Source: Gemmobacter sp.
GTDB lineage: Bacteria; Pseudomonadota; Alphaproteobacteria; Rhodobacterales; Rhodobacteraceae
Length of the DNA: 64,000 nucleotides
Assembly: GCF_034676705.1 (NCBI RefSeq)
Contig: NZ_JAUCBS010000011.1
Span: 1-64,000 of the forward strand
Direction: 5' to 3'
Shown here: positions 1-8,844 of the stretch, piece by piece
Layout of the letters: each line of letters starts with the position of its first letter
How positions within the stretch are numbered: position 1 is the stretch's first letter
Made by a program: the position numbers and the translations under genes
Notes under the pieces: generated by a model
What the model saw: only the letters and a program-made list of their open reading frames with translations
Told to the model about the DNA's origin: nothing
Databases searched by the model: none

Positions 1-23
1 GGAACAAAACCGGTGCAGGTCCA
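1..23 (-). mobile_element. Terminal 23 bp of an IS3-family element
   Basis: These bases are the reverse complement of the left terminal repeat of the complete IS3-family element at 53724-54954, including its outermost base. A second copy of that element therefore lies just outside the window, with its transposase reading leftward, and it ends at base 23 inside an IS66 tnpB gene. Only the tip is visible, so the state of that copy is unknown. Confidence 0.75.
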
Positions 24-161
24 GAACACGAAGGCCGCCCCGCAGAACGGGTCCATCCCGAACATCTCCTGCACAGCCAGTGCCAAGCCATCGATCCCCT
101 TGCGGAAGTCCACCGGCCGGGTCGCCACGAAGACCTTCACCGAACCGCCATGACCGAACAT
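24..161 (-). pseudogene. tnpB: IS66-family TnpB (Orf2), N-terminal fragment
   Basis: Read leftward from an ATG at 161, this gives the start of an IS66 TnpB protein, with the family signature VATRPVDFRKGIDGLA about 12 residues in. After about 46 residues the frame meets the IS3 terminus at base 23, so the gene is interrupted. Its ATG overlaps the stop of the upstream tnpA remnant (ATGA), the usual coupled arrangement in IS66 elements. IS66 TnpB is an accessory protein needed for transposition of its element. Confidence 0.8.
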
Positions 162-444
162 CACGATGCCGCAGCCCGTGCCGCCCGGATCGCCCGGGTC
201 AGCTGCTCCTCATCGGCACCAGAACCCGCCCGGATCACGACATCACCGACAAGGATCTCGAGATCGCACCTTGTGACAACCGCCGACGCCGCAGCCGTGC
301 TGTCATCGACCACCAGTTCCGCGAAGAACGGCAAAGCCGCCACGCTCTCGGGCAACATCAGGTTGCCTTTGCGTATCTGCTTGCGCCAATCGTAGATTTG
401 CCAGCGGGTCGTGCCGTGTTTGCGCGCAACTTCAGTGACCTTAA
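161..444 (-). pseudogene. tnpA: IS66-family TnpA (Orf1), C-terminal fragment
   Basis: The leftward frame encodes a MerR/HTH-like stretch (KVTEVARKHGTTRWQIYDWR) followed by a hydrophobic tail, characteristic of IS66 Orf1. The N-terminal part is missing because IS5 copy 1 begins at 445, exactly where homology stops. It is a relic of an older IS66 element hit by both IS3 (base 23) and IS5 (base 445). Confidence 0.75.
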
Positions 445-1494
445 GACTCTGTTGCACAAATCGGCTGCTGACTGTCCTTCCCCTTTCCCTGGGCAGACTT
501 ATCCCGCGACCTCTGTGACGGGGATGCCGAGCGCGGTGAAGCCATTGAGCACGGCAACCCTGACCTGGAACTCCGCAACCTGACGGTCGAAGTCTCGGGC
601 GGACAGGCGCTGACCCAGCAGCTTGACGCAGTGCATCTTGGTTTCGGCGCGGCTTCGGCGGTGATAGCCGCTCCATCGTCGCCAGATGGTCCGCCCGACG
701 CGCTTCGATGTGCGCAGGATTTCGTTGCGCGCGACAGCACCGGGGGTGTCTGGCTTCCAGGGCTTGGCGTTCTTGCGGGGCGGTATGATCGCCGCCGCGC
801 CACGGGCCGCGATGGCGTCATGGCACTTGCGGGTGTCGAAGGCGCCGTCGGCGGTGACAGTGGCGATCTCCTGCTCGGGAGGGATCTGGCCCAGCAGTTC
901 GGGCAGCATGGGCGCGTCGCCCACGTCGCTGGTGGTGAACTCGGCCGCCCGGATTTCTAGGGATTTCTCGTCGATCCCGATGTGGATCTTGCGCCAAACC
1001 CGGCGTTTGGTGCCTCCATGCTTGCGGGCGTTCCATTCCCCTTCGCCCTCGACCTTGATCCCGGTGCTGTCCACCAGCAGGTGCAACGGGCCGTTGGAAC
1101 CCCGGTAGGGAATGTTCACCTTCAACGCCTTCTGGCGGCGGCTGAGCGTGCTGAAGTCGGGCACGGCCCAGTCCAGGCCGATCAGGCGCAGGAGGCTCTC
1201 AACAAACCCGGTTGTCTGTCGAAGCGCCATGCCGAACAGAACCTTCATCGTCAGGCAGGTTTGGATGGCGGCATCACCATAGGCGGGCTGCCGCCCGCGC
1301 TTGCCGGTCGGTGCGGCTTCCCATGTCATGGCGGGATCGAACCAGATCGTCAGCGAGCCGCGGCGCTTCAGCGCTTCATTGTAGGCCGGCCAGTTCCTGG
1401 TCTTGTAGGTCGGAGGTGTCGGTCTGCTCATGCCTCACAGCTACCATGCTGGATTCACGAGATGAATCCCTCACAGGATTTGTGCAACAGAGCC
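445..1494 (-). mobile_element. IS5-family (IS903-like) insertion sequence, copy 1
   Basis: A 1,050-bp element with imperfect 18-bp terminal inverted repeats: GACTCTGTTGCACAAATC at 445-462 and the complement of GGCTCTGTTGCACAAATC at 1477-1494. It carries one transposase gene on the minus strand. The same element recurs at 59176-60225 in the same orientation. I see no direct repeat at the two ends (TGACCTTAA on the left, GATATAGAG on the right). IS903-type elements normally make 9-bp duplications, so the flanks have probably been reshuffled since insertion. Confidence 0.9.
499..1431 (-). CDS. tnp: IS5-family transposase
   Basis: A 310-residue DDE transposase of the IS5/IS903 group. The catalytic triad can be placed at D121 (in LLVDSTGIK), D195 (in TADGAFD) and E263 (in RAETKMH), in the expected order, and the length is normal for the group. 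The gene is intact and nearly fills the element. It differs from copy 2 at residue 114 (Gly here, Asp there), caused by C at 1091 against T at 59822 on the plus strand. Confidence 0.93.
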   Translation of the reverse strand: MSRPTPPTYKTRNWPAYNEALKRRGSLTIWFDPAMTWEAAPTGKRGRQPAYGDAAIQTCLTMKVLFGMALRQTTGFVESLLRLIGLDWAVPDFSTLSRRQKALKVNIPYRGSNGPLHLLVDSTGIKVEGEGEWNARKHGGTKRRVWRKIHIGIDEKSLEIRAAEFTTSDVGDAPMLPELLGQIPPEQEIATVTADGAFDTRKCHDAIAARGAAAIIPPRKNAKPWKPDTPGAVARNEILRTSKRVGRTIWRRWSGYHRRSRAETKMHCVKLLGQRLSARDFDRQVAEFQVRVAVLNGFTALGIPVTEVAG

Positions 1495-1597
1495 GATATA
1501 GAGGCGCGACTCGAAAGGGCAGGGGTCTCTTCAAAGAGCGCCATTGCAGAGACCCGCAGTGCGGGCTTTGACGCCGGTGCGCCGGCCGAAGGAACGG

Positions 1598-2782
1598 TCA
1601 GGCCGCGCGGTCGGCGATCATCTCACCAATAGGGATCGCCGAGGTCGCGGCAGGCGAAGGCGCGTTGCACACATGCAGCGTGCGCGCGGTTTCGGCGAAA
1701 TGAAAATCGTGGATCGCGGTGCCGTCGGGGGTGACCGCCTGCGCGCGGATGCCGGCCTCGGTGGGCTGAAGATCGTCCAGGGTCAGCGACGGGCAGTATT
1801 TGCGGCAGGCCTGCAGATAGGCCCGGCGCGAGGCCGACTGCCACAGCTCGTGCGCGGCACTGGCGCGCTGTTGCCAGACCAGCCGCCAGAACCCGGCATA
1901 GCTCATCAGGTCGAGTGTATCGCGCAGGTTCACCGAGAGCTTGGGATAGCCCTCGCGTGCCAGCCCGAGCACCGCATTGGGGCCAACCGTCACGCTGCCG
2001 TCGATCATCCGCGTCAGGTGGATGCCAAGAAAGGGCAGGTCGGGATCGGGGGCAGGATAGATCAGGTGCTGGACAATATCGTTCCGTGCGGCCGGAAGCC
2101 GGAAATATTCGCCCCGGAACGGCACGATGCGGAAATCCGGGGTCAAACCCGCCATCCCCGCGATCCGGTCGGACTGAAGCCCGGCGCAGGCGATCAGCTT
2201 GCCGCAGGTGATCGTCTTGCCGCCGGCGTCGATCTCTACTGATCCCGGCCCTTCGGCAATGCGCGTCACCGGCGCGCCCAGCCGGATCTCGCCGCCTGCT
2301 GCCCCGATCACCTGGCCCATGGCGGCACAGACGGCCGCATAGCCGACGATCCCGGTCTGCGGTGAGAACAGCGCCCCGAGGCCGGTGATGTTGGGCTCAC
2401 GCTCGCGCAGCTCGCCTTCGGACACCCGCTCGATCTGCGTGCCATTGGTGATGGCGCGGTCATAGAGCGCGTCGATGCGGGACATTTCCAGCGGGTTGGT
2501 CGCAACGATCAGCTTGCCGCAGCGGACCACCGGAACGCCATGTTCCTCGCAGAAGCTGTAGGTCGCCGCCAGCCCGCGAACGCAAAGTTCGGCCTTGAGG
2601 CTGCCCGGCGCATAGTAGACGCCCGCATGGATCACGCCGCTGTTGTGGCCGGTCTGGTGGGCCCCCAGCGTGGTTTCCTTTTCCAGCACCAGCACCCCGG
2701 CGCCGGGTTTGCGCTTGAGCACCGCCATCGCGGTTGCCAGTCCGACGATGCCGCCGCCGATGATGCAGTAGTCGTAATCCAT
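1598..2782 (-). CDS. lhgO: L-2-hydroxyglutarate oxidase
   Basis: A 394-residue FAD-dependent oxidoreductase of the DAO fold. It opens with a dinucleotide-binding motif (CIIGGGIVGLATA, about residues 6-18) and carries the LhgO-typical HNSGVIHAGVYY segment near residue 46 and GIRAQAV near the C terminus. The family oxidises L-2-hydroxyglutarate to 2-oxoglutarate and passes electrons to the quinone pool. It is the last gene of a leftward group with the NAD(P)-binding protein and TRAP transporter, 35 bp downstream of the former. Its job here may be metabolite repair or a 2-hydroxy acid step of the pathway; which cannot be decided from sequence. Confidence 0.88.
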   Translation of the reverse strand: MDYDYCIIGGGIVGLATAMAVLKRKPGAGVLVLEKETTLGAHQTGHNSGVIHAGVYYAPGSLKAELCVRGLAATYSFCEEHGVPVVRCGKLIVATNPLEMSRIDALYDRAITNGTQIERVSEGELREREPNITGLGALFSPQTGIVGYAAVCAAMGQVIGAAGGEIRLGAPVTRIAEGPGSVEIDAGGKTITCGKLIACAGLQSDRIAGMAGLTPDFRIVPFRGEYFRLPAARNDIVQHLIYPAPDPDLPFLGIHLTRMIDGSVTVGPNAVLGLAREGYPKLSVNLRDTLDLMSYAGFWRLVWQQRASAAHELWQSASRRAYLQACRKYCPSLTLDDLQPTEAGIRAQAVTPDGTAIHDFHFAETARTLHVCNAPSPAATSAIPIGEMIADRAA

Positions 2783-2817
2783 GCTTGGTCACTTGTGGTG
2801 TTGGCAGGGCCGGCCGG

Positions 2818-3417
2818 TCAGTAACCGACGGTGAACCGTTGACGTTCATGCTGCGGTTTTTCCAGCTCGTCCACCAGCGCGACGGCAAAATCCCCGTAAG
2901 AGACCGAGCTTTTGCCATCCGGCCCGACCAGCGCATCGTCACGTCCCAGACGGAAGTTGCCGGTGGCCGGACCATCGAAGAACAGCATGGCCGGAGACAG
3001 GAAGGTCCAGTTCAGCGCGCTGTCCTGCAGCTTGTCCAGATAGACCGCGCCCATACGCGAATTTTCGCGGGCGGCTTCGGGGAACTTCGGATTGCTCCAG
3101 ATCAGACCACCTTCGGGGTGGGTCAGCGACCCCGCGCCACCGACCACGACATAGCGGTCGACTCCCGATTTCGCCACCGTGTCGATCAGCCGGTCCTGGT
3201 CGAATTCGACGAACCGGACCGAGCTGATGACCACGTCGTGCCCGCCCAGCTTCGCGGCAAGATCGGGATCGGTGTTGATGTCGGAAATCCGCGTCTCAAC
3301 GCCGTCGATGGTGTGGTTTCCGCGGCTGATCGCGGTAACCTGATGGCCACGGCGCAGCAGTTCGGCGGCCACCACCTGGCCCACCTTGCCGGTGGCGCCG
3401 ATCATTGCAATTTTCAT
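2818..3417 (-). CDS. NAD(P)-binding oxidoreductase, NmrA/atypical SDR type
   Basis: A 199-residue Rossmann protein beginning MKIAMIGATGKVGQVV, the GxxGxxG signature of NmrA-like atypical short-chain dehydrogenases. These proteins bind NAD(P)H and range from reductases to redox sensors. A strong ribosome site (AAGGAG, about 7 bases upstream) supports the ATG at 3417. It lies between the TRAP membrane gene and lhgO on the same strand. Substrate unknown. Confidence 0.8.
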   Translation of the reverse strand: MKIAMIGATGKVGQVVAAELLRRGHQVTAISRGNHTIDGVETRISDINTDPDLAAKLGGHDVVISSVRFVEFDQDRLIDTVAKSGVDRYVVVGGAGSLTHPEGGLIWSNPKFPEAARENSRMGAVYLDKLQDSALNWTFLSPAMLFFDGPATGNFRLGRDDALVGPDGKSSVSYGDFAVALVDELEKPQHERQRFTVGY

Positions 3418-3441
3418 GGTGTGCTCCTTGCTTGACTTGCG

Positions 3442-5385
3442 TCACATCGTGCCGGGAAGCCAGGTCACGATCGCGGGGAAGAGAATTAGCAGGATGATCT
3501 TCACCACGGTCGATCCGAAGAAGGCGGTGCAGCCCTTGTAGACCTGCCCCAGCGGGATACTGGGCGCGATGCTTTTCATGATGAAGATGTTCAGACCGAA
3601 GGGCGGCGAGATTTGGCCGGCCTCCATGCACATGATGACCATGATGCCCCACCAGATCGGATCATAGCCATAGCTCGTGACCAGCGGGGTGAAGATCGGC
3701 ACGGTGATGACCATGATGGCCCAGCTGTCCATTGCCGTCCCCAGCACCAGGTAGATCACGATCAGCATGATCACCACCTCGTGCGCGCTGAGGTTGAAGT
3801 GGTCGGCGATGTCGATAAAGAACGCCGGCAGGCCCGAGATGCCGAACATGAAGGACAGCACGGCCACCCCGAACAACAGGGTATACATGATGCCCACGGT
3901 CACGGTGGCATCGCTCATCACACCCCAGAAGGTCTGGAACGTCAGCTTGCGGCGCGCCACGGCCAGGATTGCGGTGCCGACGACTCCGACCGATCCGGCC
4001 TCCATCTCGGTAAAGGCGCCCGAGTAGATCCCGCCCAGCACGGCGCCCAGCAGCAGGACCGCCGCCCAGCAGCCGCGCAGGCTGGCCGCAAGTTCGGCCA
4101 AGTCGAAGCCGCCGACGCTTGGCGCGGCCTTGGGGTTGATCCAGGCCCAGATGAAGACGGTGGTCATATACAGCAGCGTGGCCAGCAAGCCGGGCAGCAC
4201 GGCGCCCATGAACATGCGGCCGACCGACTCCTCGGCGAGCACGCAGTACAGGATCATCGCGGTGCTGGGCGGGATCAACTGGCCCAGCGTGCCGCCGGCC
4301 GCCATGGCCCCTGCCGCAAGGGCGGGAGAATAGCCGCGTTTTTCCATCTCGGGCATGGCGATCCGCCCGACGGTCAGCTGCGTTGCCATCGACGATCCGG
4401 TGAGTGAGCCAAAAGCCGCGCAGCCCGCGATGGTGGCATTGGCCAACCCGCCGCGCACATGGCCGAACACTGCCGCGGCCAGCCGGTAAAGATCGGCGCC
4501 CAGCCCGGCAAGCGAAGCAAACATGCCCATCAGAAGGAAGAACGGCAGCACGGCCAGCGACGGTTCGATCAGCAGGTGCTTGACCTCGCTGCCGACAACG
4601 GCAAGCGAGGCGTCGCGGTTCAGCAGCATCGAAGAACCGATCAGCCCGGTCAGCCCCATCGCCGCACCCAGCGGGATCGAAGTCAGCGACAGCACCCACA
4701 TCAGCAGGAACATCAGAGCCGCGATCCCGACCCGGTTCGAAGTCAACCAGCCCTTGATCGGCAGGCCCGGCATCCAGCCCAAGATCACTGCGACAAGTGC
4801 GATCACCACCAGGATCACCGCCGCCACGGCGATATTCGCCATCATGCCGCCGCCACTTGTCCGGCGCGCGGCCGCAAGGTCGACACCCAGGATCAGCGCC
4901 TGCCCGGCCACGCAGACCCACAACAGCGCGGCAATCGCGTAATAGAACGGATAGACCGAAATGCCGGTCAGGATCGTGGTTTCGTGGGTACGCATCGTGT
5001 GGTTGGCAACCAGACCCACCTGCCAGGCGATCACGATCAGGAACAGGAACATGCCGGCCGAGCCGACAGCGCGGGTCCAGCTGGCCGCGGGGCCTTGCAG
5101 GTGGCTGGTCAGTAGCTCGATCGCCAGCGGCGCCCGTTTGAGGATGCTGGCGGGCAGGCACATGGCAACACAGACGGCAACGGTCAGCGCGCTGACCTCG
5201 TTCAGCCCGAAGAACGAGGCATGGAACAGCTCGCGCGAGGCGATGTCCACGACGGTGAGAAAGGCCATCAGGATCACCCCGATGACGCCCAGTGTGGCCA
5301 GCCGCGCCGTAAACGCCAGGGAAAGGCCAAAAACCCGTTCGGTGTCGGCGGGGCTTGACGCTGTATCGGCGGTTTCATGAGTCAT
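3442..5385 (-). CDS. TRAP transporter, fused small and large membrane subunits (DctQM)
   Basis: A 647-residue membrane protein. About residues 1-185 form the four-helix DctQ domain and the remainder is the DctM domain, with many hydrophobic segments and the repeated PPS/PPFG elements (QLIPPSTAMI, QISPPFGLN) of TRAP permeases. TRAP systems import organic acids using a sodium gradient and a periplasmic binding protein. Here the two membrane subunits are one polypeptide, a known variant. The binding protein is encoded just upstream on the same strand (87-bp gap), so the operon is self-sufficient for uptake. Confidence 0.92.
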   Translation of the reverse strand: MTHETADTASSPADTERVFGLSLAFTARLATLGVIGVILMAFLTVVDIASRELFHASFFGLNEVSALTVAVCVAMCLPASILKRAPLAIELLTSHLQGPAASWTRAVGSAGMFLFLIVIAWQVGLVANHTMRTHETTILTGISVYPFYYAIAALLWVCVAGQALILGVDLAAARRTSGGGMMANIAVAAVILVVIALVAVILGWMPGLPIKGWLTSNRVGIAALMFLLMWVLSLTSIPLGAAMGLTGLIGSSMLLNRDASLAVVGSEVKHLLIEPSLAVLPFFLLMGMFASLAGLGADLYRLAAAVFGHVRGGLANATIAGCAAFGSLTGSSMATQLTVGRIAMPEMEKRGYSPALAAGAMAAGGTLGQLIPPSTAMILYCVLAEESVGRMFMGAVLPGLLATLLYMTTVFIWAWINPKAAPSVGGFDLAELAASLRGCWAAVLLLGAVLGGIYSGAFTEMEAGSVGVVGTAILAVARRKLTFQTFWGVMSDATVTVGIMYTLLFGVAVLSFMFGISGLPAFFIDIADHFNLSAHEVVIMLIVIYLVLGTAMDSWAIMVITVPIFTPLVTSYGYDPIWWGIMVIMCMEAGQISPPFGLNIFIMKSIAPSIPLGQVYKGCTAFFGSTVVKIILLILFPAIVTWLPGTM

Positions 5386-5472
5386 GGAACACCTTGATTT
5401 TGGCTCAGGGCAGCAAGCGGAGGAACCAGGGCGGGGCCGTGCTGGCCCCGCCGACGGATGCCGCTGCGCGTG

Positions 5473-6480
5473 TCAGCGGCTGCTGACTTCCTTGTTGTAG
5501 GCGTCGATGAAGGCCTGGCGCAGCGCAGCGCCGTTCGGGGTCGCATCGACCCATTCCTTCTCGAGCCCGGCGGTCATCTCGCGCAGACGTTCGATCTGGG
5601 CGTCAGTGGCCGAGGCGACGGACACGCCGGCTGCAGTGACCTGATCAGTGAACCGTTTTTCGGCCGCCGTCACGTTTTCCGAGGCGCGGATAGTTTCGTC
5701 ATAGCCCGCGTTGTCGTCGATGGCCTTCTTGGCCGCGTCGGACAGGGCGTCATAGGTCGACTTCTTCATGAAGACCGCGCCGACAGCCAGTCCGAAGGGC
5801 GCATCGACGATATACTTGACCTCTTCGTCCAGCTTCCAGGCCTGCATCACAGCGATGTTGGTCATCACCCCGTCGATCACGCCGCGCGACAGCGACTGGT
5901 AATATTCCGGCACGATTACCGAAACTGGCACACCGCCCATGCGCTTGACGATCTCGCCGCGCAGTTTGGACCCAAGGCCGATCTTCAGGCCCGACAGGTC
6001 GGTGATGTCCTTCAGCGGCGTCTTGGTGATGATGTTGACGTTCGGGTTGCAGGTGAAGGCTATGACCTTGTAATCGTCAAGCGCCGGGAACATCCCTGCC
6101 TCGTACATCTTCCAGATCGCGCCGCAGGCGGCGACGTTGTCGCGGAAGAAGTTCGGCAGGCCGACCACCGTCAGGCCGGCAAAGCGGTTGCCATAGACCA
6201 GCGGCAGATCCCATGCGATATCCGCAACCCCGGCATCGACGCGGTCGAACATCTGACCGTTCTTGCCAAGCGCGGAATCGGGATAAAGCTCCAGCTTCAG
6301 CGCGTCGCCGGCGGATTTCTCGACGCGGGCGGCCCAATCGGCGTGGTAATCCTTCCACTGATCGCCGGCGCTGGGAATGCCGGTGCCGAACTTCAGGTTG
6401 GCGGTATCCGCCATCGCGGGCAGCACGGTCATGCAGCCCGCGAAGGTAGCGCCGAAAAGCGTCTTGGTAAGCATGTTCAT
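5473..6480 (-). CDS. dctP: TRAP transporter periplasmic substrate-binding protein (DctP)
   Basis: A 335-residue DctP-family protein. I choose the ATG at 6480, not the longer frame back to 6654, because it has a good ribosome site (GGGAGAA) and is followed at once by a Sec signal peptide ending near AMA-DTANL. The mature part has the family layout (KFGTGIPSAGDQW near the start; GLKIGLGSKLRGEIVKRMGG, with the arginine that normally binds the substrate carboxylate, in the middle). It should deliver a carboxylic acid to the fused DctQM protein. First gene of the leftward operon and divergent from the amidohydrolase. Confidence 0.9.
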   Translation of the reverse strand: MNMLTKTLFGATFAGCMTVLPAMADTANLKFGTGIPSAGDQWKDYHADWAARVEKSAGDALKLELYPDSALGKNGQMFDRVDAGVADIAWDLPLVYGNRFAGLTVVGLPNFFRDNVAACGAIWKMYEAGMFPALDDYKVIAFTCNPNVNIITKTPLKDITDLSGLKIGLGSKLRGEIVKRMGGVPVSVIVPEYYQSLSRGVIDGVMTNIAVMQAWKLDEEVKYIVDAPFGLAVGAVFMKKSTYDALSDAAKKAIDDNAGYDETIRASENVTAAEKRFTDQVTAAGVSVASATDAQIERLREMTAGLEKEWVDATPNGAALRQAFIDAYNKEVSSR

Positions 6481-6836
6481 TCTGTGGTTCTCCCTGTTCA
6501 TCCCGCCGATCCGCGCGCCAGTTTCATGGCGGTTGGGTTCATCGTCGGAACATTCCTTTCCGGAGTCGCGATTGAGTTTAGGTAAAGGCTCGCCAGAGCC
6601 CGGCACCCAATCCAATTCCTCCCTGCCTTGAGGAATATTCGGTCGCTTTCCCAATCGTCAACCAGAGCAAATCTGTTGAGGCATTGACGAATAATCACAG
6701 TGGCCGAACCGGGGTGCCTTTTGCAACGCGCCGCCGGGGTTGTGCGGAAAACTCCGGGCATGCGCAGTATTTCTGCAGTCGACAGCCCGGCCCCCAGGCC
6801 TCAGGCTGCGCCTGGACCGAACCCAGGAATACGCTC
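6481..6836. promoter_or_regulatory. Divergent intergenic region with a candidate operator dyad
   Basis: This 356-bp gap separates the leftward TRAP operon from the rightward amidohydrolase. It holds an inverted repeat, ATTCCTC (6615-6621) and GAGGAAT (6630-6636) separated by 8 bases, which could be a regulator site serving one or both directions. No coding potential is convincing, and promoter elements cannot be fixed by eye. Confidence 0.35.
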
Positions 6837-7706
6837 ATGGATCTTGCTGCAAACCTTCCCGTCTCGCCGCCGACCGTTCCGCTGCCCAAGGGCGCCTGGG
6901 ACTGCCATGCACATGTCTTCGGCCCGTTCGACCGTTTTCCGCTGCATCCCAAGGCGCCCTATCCGCCGCCGCTTGCGACGCGCCAGGATTACATGGCCAT
7001 GCTCGACAAGGTCGGATTCGCCCATGGCGTGCTGGTGCACCCGTCGGCCAACGGCTATGACAATGCGACCACCGCCGATGCCGTCCTTGCGGCGCCCGAC
7101 CGGCTTGTCGGCGTTGCCGTGGTGGCCGAGGATGCGACCGATGCGCAGCTGGCCAGCCTGCACGGGCAGGGGTTTAGCGGTATCCGTTTCACCGAGAACG
7201 GGCATCCGCATTCCGAGGGCACGCTTCCGCTGGCCCGGCTGGGGGACTTTCGGGGACGGCTGGCGGCCAATGGCTGGCACGCCCAGATCTGGGCGAAATG
7301 TTCCGAGATCCTGAAGCAGGCCGACCTGTTCGCCAGCCGGACCACACCGGCGATTCTGGATCATATGGGATTCTTCCAGAAGGGCGGCACCGTTGACGAT
7401 GCCGAATTTCGCGACCTGATCGCCCTGCTGCGTAACAGCGCCATCTGGGTCAAGCTGACACCGCATCGCGTGTCGGACCGTTTCCCCGATTGCGCCGATG
7501 TCCGGGCGCAGCACGATGCCATCGTCGAGGCGATCCCCGACCGCATCGTCTGGGGCAGCGACTGGCCCTTTATCGGCATGCATGGCCAGTCGCCCGACGT
7601 CGGGCGGCAGGTCGATCTGTTCGACCAGTGGATCGCAGGCGATGCCACCCTTCGGCAGAAGGTCATGGTGGACAATCCGGCGCGCTTCTACCGCTCGCGC
7701 GCCTGA
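6837..7706 (+). CDS. Amidohydrolase, 2-pyrone-4,6-dicarboxylate lactonase-like
   Basis: A 289-residue amidohydrolase-2 family protein. The N terminus has the metal-binding DCHAHVFGP motif (about residue 23), and the C terminus has VWGSDWPF with the catalytic aspartate. This is the layout of LigI-type lactonases, which open 2-pyrone-4,6-dicarboxylate, and of related sugar lactonases. I prefer the ATG at 6837 because the upstream extension has no family similarity. Its 3' end overlaps the convergent LysR gene by 19 bp. It probably hydrolyses a lactone or ring-cleavage product. Confidence 0.82.
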   Translation: MDLAANLPVSPPTVPLPKGAWDCHAHVFGPFDRFPLHPKAPYPPPLATRQDYMAMLDKVGFAHGVLVHPSANGYDNATTADAVLAAPDRLVGVAVVAEDATDAQLASLHGQGFSGIRFTENGHPHSEGTLPLARLGDFRGRLAANGWHAQIWAKCSEILKQADLFASRTTPAILDHMGFFQKGGTVDDAEFRDLIALLRNSAIWVKLTPHRVSDRFPDCADVRAQHDAIVEAIPDRIVWGSDWPFIGMHGQSPDVGRQVDLFDQWIAGDATLRQKVMVDNPARFYRSRA

Positions 7707-8650
7707 CCGGCACCTTCGATCGACCGCCGCTCCATGCCCGCAATGACCGTCGCAAGTTCGGCATTGTGGGCCTCGGCCTCGGCCTGAACCCACTGGGCGA
7801 AATCCGCGACCTTGCGGTCGCGGTTGTCCTCTTCCAGCACGAGTTCATAATCGAAGCCATCGTCGCACAGGATCGGGATGGGCGTGACCAGGCGCCCGGC
7901 CTGAATATCTTCCATCACCAGCGAGATTTGCCCCGCCGCCACGCCGACACCTTCGACCGCGGCCTGATAGGCCAGACTGGAGCTGGCGAAGGTCACCCCG
8001 TCCTGCTGCGGGATCGGTCGGGCGCCGGCCACCTGCAACCAGTCGGGCCAGTGCGTCGGGCGGGCGCTGGAATGCAGCAGCTTGTGATTGGCCAGATCCG
8101 CGACCGAATTGATCGGATTGCTTTCCAGCAGCCGCGGGCTGCAAACCGGGATCAGCTCGTTGGAAAACAGCCAGTAGGAAACGATGCCATCCATCTCCTG
8201 ATCGTCCAGCCGCAGCGCCGCGTCCAGATTGTTGCTGCGCAGCACGCGCGGCACCGGCGTTTCGGCCGACAGGCAGATGTTCCACTGCGGATAGGCGGCG
8301 TGGAACCGTTGCAGCCGCGGCACCATCCAGCGCAGTGTCAGGGTCATCGAGCAGCAGATGTTGATCTGCGAATCGCGGTCCTTGTTGGTCAGCTTGTGGG
8401 TTGCGGTCTCGATCTGGTCGAAGATGTGGGACAGATCGCGCGCATATTCCGCGCAACGCTCGGACATCTCGAGCTTGCCGGCGGTGCGGTCGAACAGCTC
8501 CATCCCCAGATATTCTTCCAGCATGCGGATCTGGCGGCTGACCGCCCCCGGTGTCACGCACATCTCCTCGGCAGCGCGTGTGAAATTTCCAAGACGGCCA
8601 ACCACTTCAAGCTGGCGCAAGGAATTCAACGGCGGAACACGACGTCTCAT
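7688..8650 (-). CDS. LysR-family transcriptional regulator
   Basis: A 320-residue regulator. The N-terminal winged helix (LNSLRQLEVVGRLGNFTRAAEEM, with AVSRQIRMLEEYLG as recognition helix) is of the GcvA/AmpR subtype, and the rest is a LysR substrate-binding domain. The ATG at 8650 starts immediately before the HTH. LysR proteins usually activate a divergent or neighbouring operon in response to a pathway metabolite. Here the divergent gene is the GST, with the thiolase operon beyond it. Confidence 0.9.
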   Translation of the reverse strand: MRRRVPPLNSLRQLEVVGRLGNFTRAAEEMCVTPGAVSRQIRMLEEYLGMELFDRTAGKLEMSERCAEYARDLSHIFDQIETATHKLTNKDRDSQINICCSMTLTLRWMVPRLQRFHAAYPQWNICLSAETPVPRVLRSNNLDAALRLDDQEMDGIVSYWLFSNELIPVCSPRLLESNPINSVADLANHKLLHSSARPTHWPDWLQVAGARPIPQQDGVTFASSSLAYQAAVEGVGVAAGQISLVMEDIQAGRLVTPIPILCDDGFDYELVLEEDNRDRKVADFAQWVQAEAEAHNAELATVIAGMERRSIEGAGQARER

Positions 8651-8844
8651 GTCACAACCTATTGTAAAATATAAGATACTTGCCCTTCTCCTCAAGGTCC
8701 GCAGCGCGGGCCGCCAACCTCCCCAAGCGGGGCCCAGAATCTCATGGCATGAGTTTTTGTCAATATCTATCCAAGAAGTTTGGGTTGAAACCCGGCCCGC
8801 CTTGGCGCCTTCTTGCCGCGACGGCAGGCAAGGGAGGCGGTGCC

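Noticed and set aside
445..1494. Assignment to IS6 because the ends (GGCTCTGTTGCA) resemble IS6100/IS26 termini
   Set aside because: The transposase is clearly IS5/IS903-like with D121, D195 and E263; the end similarity is limited to about 12 bases.
1553..1565. CCCGC-AGT-GCGGG as a terminator for lhgO
   Set aside because: The stem is short (5 bp) and there is no T-run on the leftward strand.
3613..4407. Long antisense ORFs over the TRAP, Liv, dehydrogenase and other genes
   Set aside because: They are shadows of GC-rich genes on the opposite strand, without domains or ribosome sites; the sense genes explain the DNA.
8651..8680. TAT...ATA pattern in an A/T-rich stretch as a LysR box
   Set aside because: Only the outer three bases pair; the interior is not symmetric, so it is no better than chance in an A/T-rich promoter.
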